This document shows, piece by piece, positions 36,383-46,700 of a stretch of 64,000 nucleotides of DNA. This DNA comes from Scleropages formosus. Its lineage: Eukaryota; Chordata; Actinopteri; Osteoglossiformes; Osteoglossidae. The notes under the pieces are model-generated. The model saw nothing but the letters and a program-made list of their open reading frames with translations. It ran no database searches and was not told where the DNA came from. Location of the stretch: contig NC_041806.1 of assembly GCF_900964775.1 (NCBI RefSeq), positions 13,282,610 to 13,346,609 on the forward strand. The letters are read 5' to 3'. The translations under genes were made by a program, and so were the position numbers. Every line of letters starts with the position of its first letter. Position 1 is the stretch's first letter.

Positions 36383-36512
36383 CTTGCATTTGCATTTATT
36401 TATTTAGCAGATGCTTTTCTCCAAAGCAACTTCCAATGAACTCTATGTAGTGTTACCAGCCCACCCACCTTATTCACCAAGGAAACTTACACTAGATACA
36501 CTACTTTTTGTT
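36383..36512 (-). repeat. DANA/V-SINE-like element, 3' fragment
   Basis: Only the 3' part remains: GCATTTATTTATTTAGCAG, ATGCTTTTCTCCAAAGCAAC, CCACCTTATTCACCAAGG and TAGATACACTAC. It aligns with the same region of the copies at 4.6, 9.4 and 61.4 kb. Confidence 0.8.
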
Positions 36513-37883
36513 TCAAGTTTCACAATTTCCCCTATTTGCAGCTATTCCATAGTTCTATAGCTCCATAGTTCATAGCTAATGAGAGAAAACATTAAAAAAG
36601 CCACTGCCAAAGTCAAATCATTAAAATATTTGAAATGTCATAAAACCGACCATTATTCTTCGTATCCCATTCCTTCTGCATTTCAGGTAGCCTTCTATCA
36701 CTCTGCAGCAATACTGAGATTTCTGTTAACTTCAATATTCAAGTTTAGGCTACAGCCTTCATAATAGGTCTTGCACCTAACTTATCTTTGTGGGGTGTGG
36801 TACCAAGACTCACCTGGGATGAACACCATAGGCAGCTATAAATCACTCAGGTGTAGTTTTGTTAGGGCATACTTTATTGAAGTATTTATTCTTTTCTTCT
36901 AAACCTGATAAGTTCACGAGCACCAGTCGTGTGGCAAACATGGGCCTCTCTGGACATAAATCTGTCCTCCTCCTTGTGACTTCCCCGTGCTGGCAGTGTT
37001 CTTTGCAGTGCTTGGGCTGGACCTCGATTGTACTAATAAAATATTTCACACTATTACTTGCAAGAGTTCTTGCTATTGTTCCACAGCAATTAGCCCAAGC
37101 ATTCTGAGGGCACAATTAACACTTTGAAGCATGGTAGTTAAAAATACATTTTAAAAAGCTTGCATTGCACTAAACCAGCAACAGTCAGACACAGGTTTCT
37201 TGAGTTGGACAGTATGAGTTTCCATGATTTTTGTTATTTGGCTGACTGGTAATTATATAGAAGTCCATCCAAAAAAAAAAAAAAAAAAAAAAGCTGCCAT
37301 GCTACCCTCAGTGTTCAATCCATTCCACAGCCACTTCTAAGTTTATTTTTTAGTTATATTAATCAATTTGTTCTACCATATCTGTACAAAGGTCCCAGCA
37401 TCCCAAACTGTATGAAGATAAAAATTACTAAAGGAAATGTTCATATTTGCATAACTTGTATGCACATGTACTAACACTCAGTTACACAGCGTAACAAAAG
37501 ACCCCCTACAAATTTTGTACTCTATAGTACACTACAGGCTGCTTATTGCTTTCTATTCTCAAAGCAAGGCTGAGTATGAAGGATGCCAGGTAGGTCATGA
37601 GGTGGGAAGAACTAGTCTAATGCATGGAGATACTGACAGTTTTAGTGCAGGGAGAGCACAATTTCAAAATGGAGAACAGCAACACAACTTAACACAGCAC
37701 ACCCTGCTTGCTAGGTGATTTCCCAATACACCTTTGAGAGCAAGCCTGACCTCACTGAACAGCAAAGACAGAGGGTAACATCACTGTCTACAGTAAAATG
37801 TAGACTTTTTTCCCCCCACTTAACTGATGCCACTCTCCCCTACTGAGGACCTTTACTAGCTTTTCTGCTACAATTTATAATTA

Positions 37884-37927
<44 letters not shown>

Positions 37928-38786
37928 CACAGGATTTTGCACTGCCTTTCTGTTCCTCCATAATCCAGAAGGGTTGGGTAGAAGACACAAATTTCTTTAT
38001 TTTTTTTTAAAAAAAAAAAAAGGGGGAAAAAGAAATCCATCCTTGCAAGGACACACCGCAGAACCAAGTTCTCTTTCGCACAGTGGTCCTTCAGGTCATA
38101 GGCTTTGGTTGTCACTGCATACTATATTTACCTGGGTTAACACTGCTTGCTGGCAGTTACAACAGCAATATGTCAATTCCTTTTAATAGAGAGAGAGTGA
38201 ACATTTTAACCACGAGTGAAATTAAATTGTTTTTAAACTGCAATTAAAATCAGAAAGGAGCTAAACAAACATTTAAATAGCATCATTCTGTATAATACAT
38301 CTCCAAACATGGCATCCCACTCAAGCCATCCGTAGCATGTTGGTTGCTTAGCAGCCCTATCACCAGAGGAAATTATAGATTAATCTAGGTACTTTGCACT
38401 GTAACAGAACCTGTAGAGCTTTTAGAGACTGCAGCATAAATTTAGATCTTATGTCTGAAAAGACTGTGCAGATCCATGACATGGCTGGATGTTGTTACTT
38501 ATGTTTTATATTTTTTTGCTCTGCTTTTTAAATGAAGTTTATTTCCACTCTGTGAAAGATAAAATTTATACAGACAACAGCAAAAAAGTAAACAAATCTG
38601 ATTTGAAAAAGTTATTTCAGCTTGTTTCATGACACATGCTGTCGTCTGCTACAGCTGTGAGAACACAGACTACGGCACTTTCTTGGCTGTTTTTTTTAAA
38701 TAGCTTTGCACAGATAGATCACAGTTCCAGAGCTTCTTTAGTAAAGATTCGCTAAAGGGCTATGCTTGTCTCAGCCACGGCATTGT

Positions 38787-41700
38787 TCATCTCCTCTGCA
38801 TGGGCACAACCTTGTTCCCACTGGTTGCGACTGGGATGAGTAGCTTCCTATACCCCTGGGGGAAGTATCGCTCAATGAGCGCAGTCACTGGCATGCTGTC
38901 CGTCACAAAGCCCTGTCTGAAGAGATGGCCATAGGTTAGCACCCTAAACTGGAGACAAAGTACTGGTGCTGAGCAGTCTTAGGACTAACACAGATCTACA
39001 GATCAGCACAGCCTAGCAGCATGATCAACAGCAGGTACCAGCTCACCTCCTCAGAAGCAGCTCAACATCCTCTACTTGAATGGTTGTTCTCTTGGCGTGG
39101 GCAGCATACGCCTCCAGGTCATCAGCCAAGCGGTCAAAATATTTATCCATACTGTAGGATGATGGACAATGCATGTTACTGCTATTCAGTCTTTACCCAA
39201 GGCTTCCACTTGTCTTCCCAGATATCATCAGCTTCACTGCACAAACCAAACACTTTTCTTCAGTAAGGCTGAAGATATCAAAGGGGTGTCCTATATGACT
39301 ATGACCCATTCAAGTCCAAGTAGCCCAACTCTTGTACCGGAAGACTGTGATATTATGTGTAGAGCACTAGAAATAGAAAAGCATGTAAACAATGAGCACT
39401 ATGGGAGAAACTGGCTGAATGCAGGGATTCATCAGGTACAGAATGGAGTATACTGGCTGTGATGCTTTACTGACTAAAGAAACACTCCCTCAGCAACCTT
39501 CCATCTCTGTGAAAGAATTTCCAAAGTTGCTACAGTAACCCCTTGGCCTTAACTACCAGAATACACTGGCATAGCACCTTTGGCCTTACATTTCCTTGAG
39601 CACTGGGTAGATGTCAGAGGACACCTTGGTCTTTGCAAAATGCTTGAAGGTGGACATCACATAGCTTCTAGGCAGGGCAGGGTTTTTGTCGGTGGCTGGA
39701 GCCCGCTGCTTCAGCTGAGGTTTACGTTTGGCAGCTGCAGCAGCCTTGGAAAACTGCCTGGGGACACAGAGCATCCAATTTTCATACACTGGTCCTGCTG
39801 AAAGCATACTCTTTTACACAGACAAGCTAGAATTTCCTATTGTCAACCATGAGTAAATATCTAAGCTTCAGGTAAGGAGGCAGAGCTACTTGCCTTTTAC
39901 TCTTTGTTTTGAGGAAGTTAGGTGTGGTCTGAGGTTCAGGAGTCTGTATATTCCTTTTCTGTCGAACAAAGGCCGGGGTCTTCATGGAGAACTCTACCAT
40001 GTAGCCAGAGATGGAACCAGAGGAATGAACAGAAGAAATCTACACTATTTAACTTGCATTCCTTTATTTACATTGAGCTCTATGTAAAAACTTTAAATAT
40101 CTGTGGGATGAGTTTGTCACTGAACACATGAATGAACCACAACCATCCTTATACCAATTATATCCTGTTCTGGTGCAATTTTGTTTTGACAGTCAGAACT
40201 TTCAGTGGTATCCTAAATGTGCAAAAAAGTTCTAATTTGGTACCTCCGCAAAAGTGGTATACCTTCACTCAGAAACCCATCATCTTGATCACTTTCTCGC
40301 TTGCCTTCCTCTCCCTGGCTGGCTTCTGTTGCACCAAGATCTCCGTCTTCTCGGGTGGGGGTGAGCACAGGGCTCACATCACCCTCCAGAGGCTCTAGAT
40401 CTCGACTGGGACTCCAACTGTATTTGTTCTGGAGATCCTCTGTGAGAATCTCTCTACTGGTGTTAGTTGGGATCCCCACCTCCTCAACTTCAGTCTTTCC
40501 CGTTAACTCTGCTGTCTTCCAGCTCCTCCTGCTGGGGAGGTTCCTGGGTCCCAAGGAAGGGGTCCATGGTGTGTGTGGTGAGGACAGCAGTGGTGAACCT
40601 TCCACTTCTTGATTTTTGACTTCCACCTCTGAGTCAGTGTGCCAGCCACCACTTGCCTCTTTCTCTGAGGAAGAGGCATCTTGGGCTGCACCTGCCCATA
40701 TAGGAGAAACTCCAGCCTCTAAAAATTAAAACTGAATTACATAAGAAACAGACAAAAAGTGCCTGCAAGTCATACATAAGATAATGCAATAAAGAACCAA
40801 GAAGGGGGACACAATTTCAGCCTACATACTCACCTGTGTCCATACATTGAAGGGCAGAGCTCAGGCTCCTATAACCCTGTTCCCTTTTCATCACCCTATG
40901 GAGCATTGCACTACCTTCAGAGTGCAAGGATCTCTGTCGTGCCATGCGCTGGACTGGCAATACCTGCTCTTCTGATCTAATTTGGTCTGGCTGAGGAAGA
41001 GGATCTGACACCATCTCGTCTTTGCCAGATTCTGAAGTGAACGCTAGTTTCTTTTGAGATTTATCCCCTTCCTCTTCCTCAATCTGCAACTCATCCCCTG
41101 ATCCTCCTCCTTCCTGCATTTGTAAATCATCTGCTGGTTCTTCATCCTTCTTTTCAGATTCTATAACAACCTCTTTTACACAAAGGTCTAAAATGTGTTG
41201 CTTACCAAACTGGACAAGTTCCTGCACCTCCACAGTGTCATTCCTATGTGCTTGTTCAGACTCTTTGTCCACTTCCTCTACTCCTAACTTCTCTTCATGT
41301 AGTTGGAACTTAACTTCCATCTTTCCTTCCCTCCTATCTCTTTCAATTATGTTCTCTTCCACACTGTCTCTGGGCCATTGACCTGCCTCCTCATACTGTG
41401 CCCTCATACCAGCCTCCTGTTCTTTTTCCCTATCAGGGCCTGACAGCTCCATATAACCCTGTTTGTCTTTAGCCTCTTTCTGGACCTCTTGAGCCTTGTT
41501 TCTCTGGGTTTCCATACTAGTTATTGCATCTCTCTCTGCAATGGAGATGTTGGCTGCAGGGCTCTGTGACACTGGCAGGGAATAGAGTGCAGTGCTGCTC
41601 ATTATGATGTCAGTGGTGTCCATGGCAGTGAAGTCTGTGAAGCCCAGAGTAAACTTCTCCAGTGGTCCAGTCTCACTCCTTCTGTGGGCTAGAGTCAGAC

Positions 41701-44700
41701 TCTGCTCCGTATCTGAGAAAAACAGATTGTAGAAATGGTTTATCTCCTCTCTATCAGTTACTGCTGCCTAATCAACAGCACATTTCATTCTACCAATATG
41801 GCTCAAGTTTCCCCAAGTAATGCACCTTGTCTTTTCCTTGTGCCTTAATTGCTGGACCAATGACTTACATCTAGTGCAATCACAACTACAAACAGCAGGA
41901 AACAAGGTACTGATCATTTTTGATCTTTGCATAATTTTGGTTTCTGATTCCAGATCAGTGTTACTTAATAGAAGTTACCTAAAGATCAAGGGGATTAATA
42001 TTACAATAGATATACCTATATAGCCACTATTTTAAAAATAAAAAATAAAAGTTACATTTCAGACTGAAAAGTTTTATGCTTTAATCACAACAGGGTCTTC
42101 AGTTGAGCACAAACAACTTCAGGAAATAACTACATATTTGCTTGGCAAAAGCTGGTAAGATTCAAGTCCGTTGTCTCCCTAGGCGAGTACCTGTGTTCAT
42201 TTTTCTAACAAGACGGTTCTGGACACCTTCCTCAAAGTTGTCCACATCAATGACCCTTCGTTTTACAGCCCTCCTCAGTCCCTGCTTCTCTGTGCTGGGG
42301 TCCACATAGGGGGTGTTCAGGGACAAGCTGGTATGATTAAATGAACAGAACACATTTTGAAGGTCAGAGGAGACACACAGCAATCCTTGCAACAACTTGG
42401 TTAAGTCTCACTGTTCGGTCTAAAGCCTACACAGATAAGCTGTTCTGAGGAGTGACACTACTGAGACTAGTAAATAATCTAGTATCTGTAAACCTCAAAC
42501 CTTTGTGTATGACTTGTGAAAAGCTCCATTTCACCTCAGTTTACCTTACAGACTGAGGAGACAAGGTGGACAGGTGACCTGTTTCATCGGGCTGCTGCTC
42601 ATCCAACCGATCTGAAAGGTATATTGACAAATATAAACAAAAAGGCAAATGATACATTTTGGCACCTGCAAACAGTCTTTAAGGGTAAACCCTTTACCTT
42701 CTCCTTCATTAAGCTTCTTCACGAACATGGACAGGTTGATGTTCTTCTGCGGCCTCTTCCTGCTGATCCCCCTGATGGCTGTAGTGACACTTGCAATGGT
42801 AAGGTCTGGAAGCTCCAGGTCTGTCATCTCTACACTGGATGATGGCATCATAGCCAAAATACCAACAAAGTCACAACTGAAGCAAACTGAGGCCACCAAC
42901 CATACAACGTATCAGTTACATTTCATTGCTGTGTCCAGAAGGGGGAGGTTTGTACAATTGCATCATTCCCTGAGAAGGAAAATGCATATGTTTGCATAAA
43001 CAGAAGTACAGAATTCTGACTGCAAAGTGAGATGTCACCTCTAGGCAGTAAGCAACTAACTCCAGAGAAAGCGCTATCATTTGAACACCAGAAAGACCCA
43101 CCTGGGCTGGCTACTGTACACACTGGACTCAGCTGAACCTGGTTCTGTGTCCTCCTTTGTGGACTGGACTGGAACTAAGAGGGACATCTCTGGCTCTGAA
43201 GGGGTGAACACCAAAGAAAAATATCCCAAAAAGGTCATTTCTTGTCTCATTTAAGCCCTAAAACCAATCATCATTCACTTACGGTCACTACATTTCTGAC
43301 AGACTGCTGGCTTTCTGGTTTTCCTTCCACCCTATTCACCTAAAATGATCCAGTTACTGACTGAAAACACACATACATACATACATACATACATACATAC
43401 ATACATTTTTACCAGCATTTCTTTAAATCATGCCAAAATTACTCAAAGCATGGAGGTAGGCAAACAGCATACACCTGAAGCTGACAGCTGAATTGCATGA
43501 TTACACAACTAGTATATAACTTAAAAATACTGTACTGGTTTGAACTTTTGTATTATATACCACTTTGCTTAATATAAGCATCACACAGTACACAGATTTT
43601 TATGGACTCATTTAAGAAGTTTAATTAAGTTGCATCAATGTGCAGTTGCTCTCACACACACACACACACATTTTCAGAACCGCTTGTCCCTTACGGGGTC
43701 ACGGGGAACCGGAGCCTAACCCGGCAACACAGGGCGTAAGGCCAGAGGGGGAAGGGGACACACCCAGGACGGGACGCCAGTCCGCCGCAAGGCACCCCAA
43801 GCGGGACTTGAACCCCAGACCCACCGGAGAGCAGGACTGCGGTCCAACCCACTGCGCCACCGCACCCCACAACAGTTGCTCTCAATGGTTAAGTAATACA
43901 AGCACCAATATAAGGAGCACACAATTACACAGATGCACATTTACAGACTCACCTGTCTGTAAGATTCCACGCAGGAGTCCTCGGGTTGTGACATCATCAT
44001 CATCATCATCCAGTTGAAGAACGGAGCTTGGAGTTAAAGGTCTGGTCTTAGAGAACCTGGCAGACAGTCTCCTCTTCTCCTGGACAGGTGATTTGGAAGC
44101 ACTCTGGAGAACAGGGATTTTCCAACCTTTCACACTATATACTGTTTCACAGTTCTGTCATAACACAGCATGGTTTCAGGACAGACACCAGCAGTCAAAT
44201 GTACTTGTAATTTAACAAGGCACTGTAAAAATGTATCTTAAATATGATATGCTGCATATCAAAACTAAATTCTGCACACTTCATAAAAGGCTGATTCTTC
44301 CCACATGTTCTAGACCTGCTGAATTATGTCAGTGATTAGAGCATTAGAACACACTGATGTTACATAAAATATTATCATTTATCCATCCATCCATCTTCCT
44401 CCGCTTTATCCGGGGCCGGGTCGCGGGGGCAGCAGTCCGAGCAGAGTACTCCAGACTTCCCTCTCCCCGCACACCTCCTCCAGTTCCTCTGGGGGAACCC
44501 CAAGGCGTTCCCAGGCCAGCCGGGAGACATAGTCTCTCCAACGTGTCCTGGGTCTGCCCCGAGGCCTCCTCCCAGTGGGACAAGCCCGGAACACCTCTCC
44601 AGGGAGGCGTCCAGGAGGCATCCGGAACAGATGCCCGAGCCACCTCAACTGGCTCCTCTCGATGCGGAGGAGCAGCGGCTCTACTCCGAGCTCCTCCCGG

Positions 44701-45289
44701 GTGACTGAGCTCCTCACCCTATTATCATTTACTCTTCAGCAAATTTCATACTGACATAACCACTGATTACAAATACTTTGTAAATTCTGTAGTTAGAAAG
44801 AAGGCAGTTACTCAAATGACTGAGGACTTTGCTACATGGAAATGATATACTAGTTTACCAAGACCTATTGAATGAATGCTTTTGACTTGTGAAAACCACT
44901 AGAGTGTGCCACCATGGCTGGTCCATCCATCACACCTCATGAAGTCTTTCTTTCAGCTTCTGTCGCAGGGCCATGCGAGGGGACTGGAACCCTGCAGTAC
45001 TGAGCTGCTGGGTACTTTGCCTGGTCCTGGAATTCTGAGACTGGACCATGCTAGTAGGTGGTGAAACCAGGAAATTAAGGAAAAGGGATACAATTACAAA
45101 TTCATTTTACTTTTCTTATATGAGAGTTCACTAGTTTAAATTCATTTAGCAGTATATCAGTAAAATCCATCGATCTACAATCTGTTTGGGCTGCAGCTAC
45201 CTGCGGGTGACGGGGCGCCTTGGCGACTCTGCGTGCAACAACTGCCTGAGGAGTACACGCGCAGATACATCCTCGTCCTCTAATTCCAT
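38787..45289 (-). CDS. cenpt: Centromere protein T
   Basis: Thirteen coding exons close in frame to 875 aa: 45201-45289, 44936-45050, 43953-44103, 43102-43195, 42698-42834, 42545-42611, 42191-42327, 40834-41712, 40263-40718, 39894-39993, 39590-39757, 39047-39151 and 38787-38916. CENP-T is a DNA-bound CCAN subunit that pairs with CENP-W through a histone fold and recruits NDC80 through its N-terminus. The histone fold is clear: PRSYVMSTFKHFAKTKVSSD, YFDRLADDLEAYAAHAKRTT, DVELLLRRQGFVTD, then IERYFPQGYRKLLIP. The N-terminus has two related leucine motifs, ARVLLRQLL and TTRGLLRGIL, a six-Asp run, and a VDVDNFEEGVQNR-like middle. Exon 8 (293 codons) is very acidic and makes the protein longer than human CENPT (561 aa). 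The exon 10 donor is AG|GCAAGT, a GC-AG intron. It faces thap11 across a shared promoter. Confidence 0.94.
43373..43405. repeat. (CATA)n microsatellite
   Basis: Tetranucleotide run of about eight units in cenpt intron 3, on the plus strand. No function is suggested. Confidence 0.9.
43655..43872 (-). repeat. tRNA-derived SINE with (GT)n tail, copy 12
   Basis: Full-length copy in cenpt intron 3 and in the transcribed sense of that gene. The (CA)n tail, TTTTCAGAACCGCTTGTCCC and head CCACTGCGCCACCGCACCCC are intact. The direct repeat CAGTTGCTCTCA at 43643-43654 and 43873-43884 is the target-site duplication. Confidence 0.93.
44382..44720 (-). mobile_element. 5'-truncated LINE, Rex3/RTE-like 3' end
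   Basis: A 339-bp insertion in cenpt intron 2. On the minus strand it encodes the end of a reverse transcriptase protein (RSQLRWLGHLFRMPPGRLPG, then GRRPRGRPRTRWRDYV) and finishes with a (GGAT)n tail. A perfect 11-bp duplication ATTATCATTTA (44371-44381 and 44721-44731) encloses it. The frame is open over this short piece, which suggests a fairly young insertion. The RTE/Rex3 label rests on the GGAT tail and protein style and is not certain. Confidence 0.8.
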
Positions 45290-45950
45290 CGTAACGTCGT
45301 AACTACATCACAGAAACAAAAGATACAAGTTCACATCGATTGACTCCAGAACTGCACAACTACAACAACCATCGAACCTGCCCGACATGCTACTTACCTG
45401 TTGTCAATTTGAATTTCTTCACAATATTTTGGGAAAAGTTGTCTGAAATAGTGGACTCAAGAAATGCACTTCCTCTCGTACACCAAAGCTGACGATTCCT
45501 TTTAGGTTTCTGTTGAGTTTTCGCTCCCGCCTTTATATTCAAGCAGGTATCATGTCACGACACGCCGCTTTCAAAAACGGCTCTTGGACGGTTAGGCAGC
45601 CCTCTGGGAGTTGTAGTCGTGAAACTACCGCCTAAAATTCTTGGAAGCGGGCCAATTAGGTCCATCGTGTTTTTCACAGCGTTTTAAAACAACAGTAGAT
45701 ACTTCTGCTAAGCTAAACTTAAGGCTAGTCTTTTGTTTCTAAATTTTTTTTTTGTTAACACAATGGGTCTTTTCCGTGAATGAACAAGTCCGAGAAAGGA
45801 AAACAGGAAGTGAAGCGCATTATGGGAGTTGCAGTTCCGGCTCCAGTGCTGTGGTGCTCAGAATAGCATACCGAAGAGCCAAACAACGCTGAAAGCAGGG
45901 GAAACTTCAGTGTGATTACAAGCGCCTTCGGGCCGCACTTGCCATTCAGG
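45290..45950. promoter_or_regulatory. Divergent cenpt/thap11 promoter
   Basis: The 661 bp between the two start codons serves both genes. It includes a cenpt 5' UTR exon, with a minus-strand donor CAG|GTAAGT near 45400. Two ZNF143/THAP11-type elements lie at 45599-45617 (reverse complement ACTACAACTCCCAGAGGGC) and 45817-45835 (reverse complement ACTGCAACTCCCATAATGC). An ETS-like CAGGAAGTG precedes the second. The first matches the known consensus almost perfectly. Motif assignment is established knowledge; use in this fish is inference. Confidence 0.7.
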
Positions 45951-46700
45951 ATGCCCGGGTTCACGTGCTGTGTCCCTGGTTGCTATAACAACTCGCACCG
46001 CGACCGAGACCTGCGCTTCTACACCTTCCCGAAGGACACGGCGCAGAGGGAAATTTGGTTGAAGAACATCTCCCGGGCCGGCGTGAGCGGCTGCTTCAGC
46101 ACGTTCCAGCCCACCACGGGACATCGCGTGTGTAGCTCACACTTCCCTGGGGGCCGCAAGACGTACAGCATCCGCGTGCCCACGCTCTTCCCGCTGCGCG
46201 GGGTCAACGAGTGCAGGAGCCGTCGCGGCCGCAGAAGGAAGGTATCCACCACGCTACCGCTCGTCACCGGACTAATTACGCTGAGCCCCGCGGAGGGTGG
46301 TGCGGGGGACAGCAGGCTCCAGGAGGCGAGCCCCGTGGACCTGACGCTGCCGGGCGACGGTCACTGCCTCTCGGCCTTGGAGGGCTTTTCACCCGCTTGT
46401 ATCGTCACCCCCCCGCTGCCCACTGTCACCAGTGCGGCGCCCGTCGTGCCCGCGCGCCCGGCCTCCCCGCGCTCCACCAGCGCCCTGGACCACCCGTACT
46501 CGCTGGGCGCGGGCACCACTGCGGTCGAGCTGCTCAAGAAACTCAATGAACAGCGTGACATCATTGCCTTGCTGGAGGTGAAGATGAAGGAAATGAAGAG
46601 GGCGATCCGGCAGCTGCGCGTCACCGAGGCCAAGCTGCGCGAGGAGGTGCGCGAGCGGGATCGCATGCTGACCGCTCAGGGTGTGCGCAGGAGGGTCTGA
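45951..46700 (+). CDS. thap11: THAP domain-containing protein 11 (Ronin)
   Basis: Single-exon gene, as in mammals, of 249 aa. THAP11 is a nuclear DNA-binding factor that works with HCFC1 and ZNF143 at promoters of growth and metabolic genes. I chose the ATG that gives MPGFTCCVPGC, the conserved THAP start, over a GTG 13 codons upstream. The C2CH THAP domain fills residues 1-80 (CCVPGC, WLKNISRAGVSGCFSTFQPT, C.SHF, RVPTLFPLRGVNE). A basic stretch follows, then SPVDLTL (127-133), the HCF-binding motif DHPY (190-193), and a C-terminal coiled coil from about residue 201 (ELLKKLNEQRDIIALLEVKM). The polyglutamine and alanine tracts of human THAP11 are absent, which explains the shorter length (human about 314 aa). 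The gene is GC-rich. Confidence 0.97.
   Translation: MPGFTCCVPGCYNNSHRDRDLRFYTFPKDTAQREIWLKNISRAGVSGCFSTFQPTTGHRVCSSHFPGGRKTYSIRVPTLFPLRGVNECRSRRGRRRKVSTTLPLVTGLITLSPAEGGAGDSRLQEASPVDLTLPGDGHCLSALEGFSPACIVTPPLPTVTSAAPVVPARPASPRSTSALDHPYSLGAGTTAVELLKKLNEQRDIIALLEVKMKEMKRAIRQLRVTEAKLREEVRERDRMLTAQGVRRRV

Larger units (their letters stand above)
34761..38786. other. gfod2 upstream region and cenpt 3' flank
   Basis: The proximal part (34881-36020) should contain the gfod2 5' UTR exon and promoter. GC content rises at about 35850-36010. A SINE and a truncated DANA-like element follow. Between 36850 and 37110 two reverse AATAAA words occur close together. Long A-runs lie at 35150-35173, 37270-37291 and 37887-37924. 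A reverse AATAAA at 38538-38543 fits the cenpt 3' end, 244 bp after its stop. RANBP10 and TSNAXIP1, expected here from human synteny, were not recognised. Confidence 0.5.

Noticed and set aside
36843-37115. Minus-strand frame with words such as VKYFISTIEVQPKHCKEHCQ, considered as an exon of a missing neighbour gene
   Set aside because: It has no usable splice sites, contains two AATAAA words and runs through AT-rich sequence; 3' flank is the better reading.
37887-37924. Long A-run, considered as a processed-pseudogene tail
   Set aside because: No coding remnant precedes it on either strand; it is more likely a plain homopolymer expansion or an assembly-sensitive site.
43996-44012. (CAT)n run considered as a simple repeat only
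   Set aside because: It lies inside cenpt exon 3 and encodes the six-Asp run in phase, so it is part of the coding sequence.
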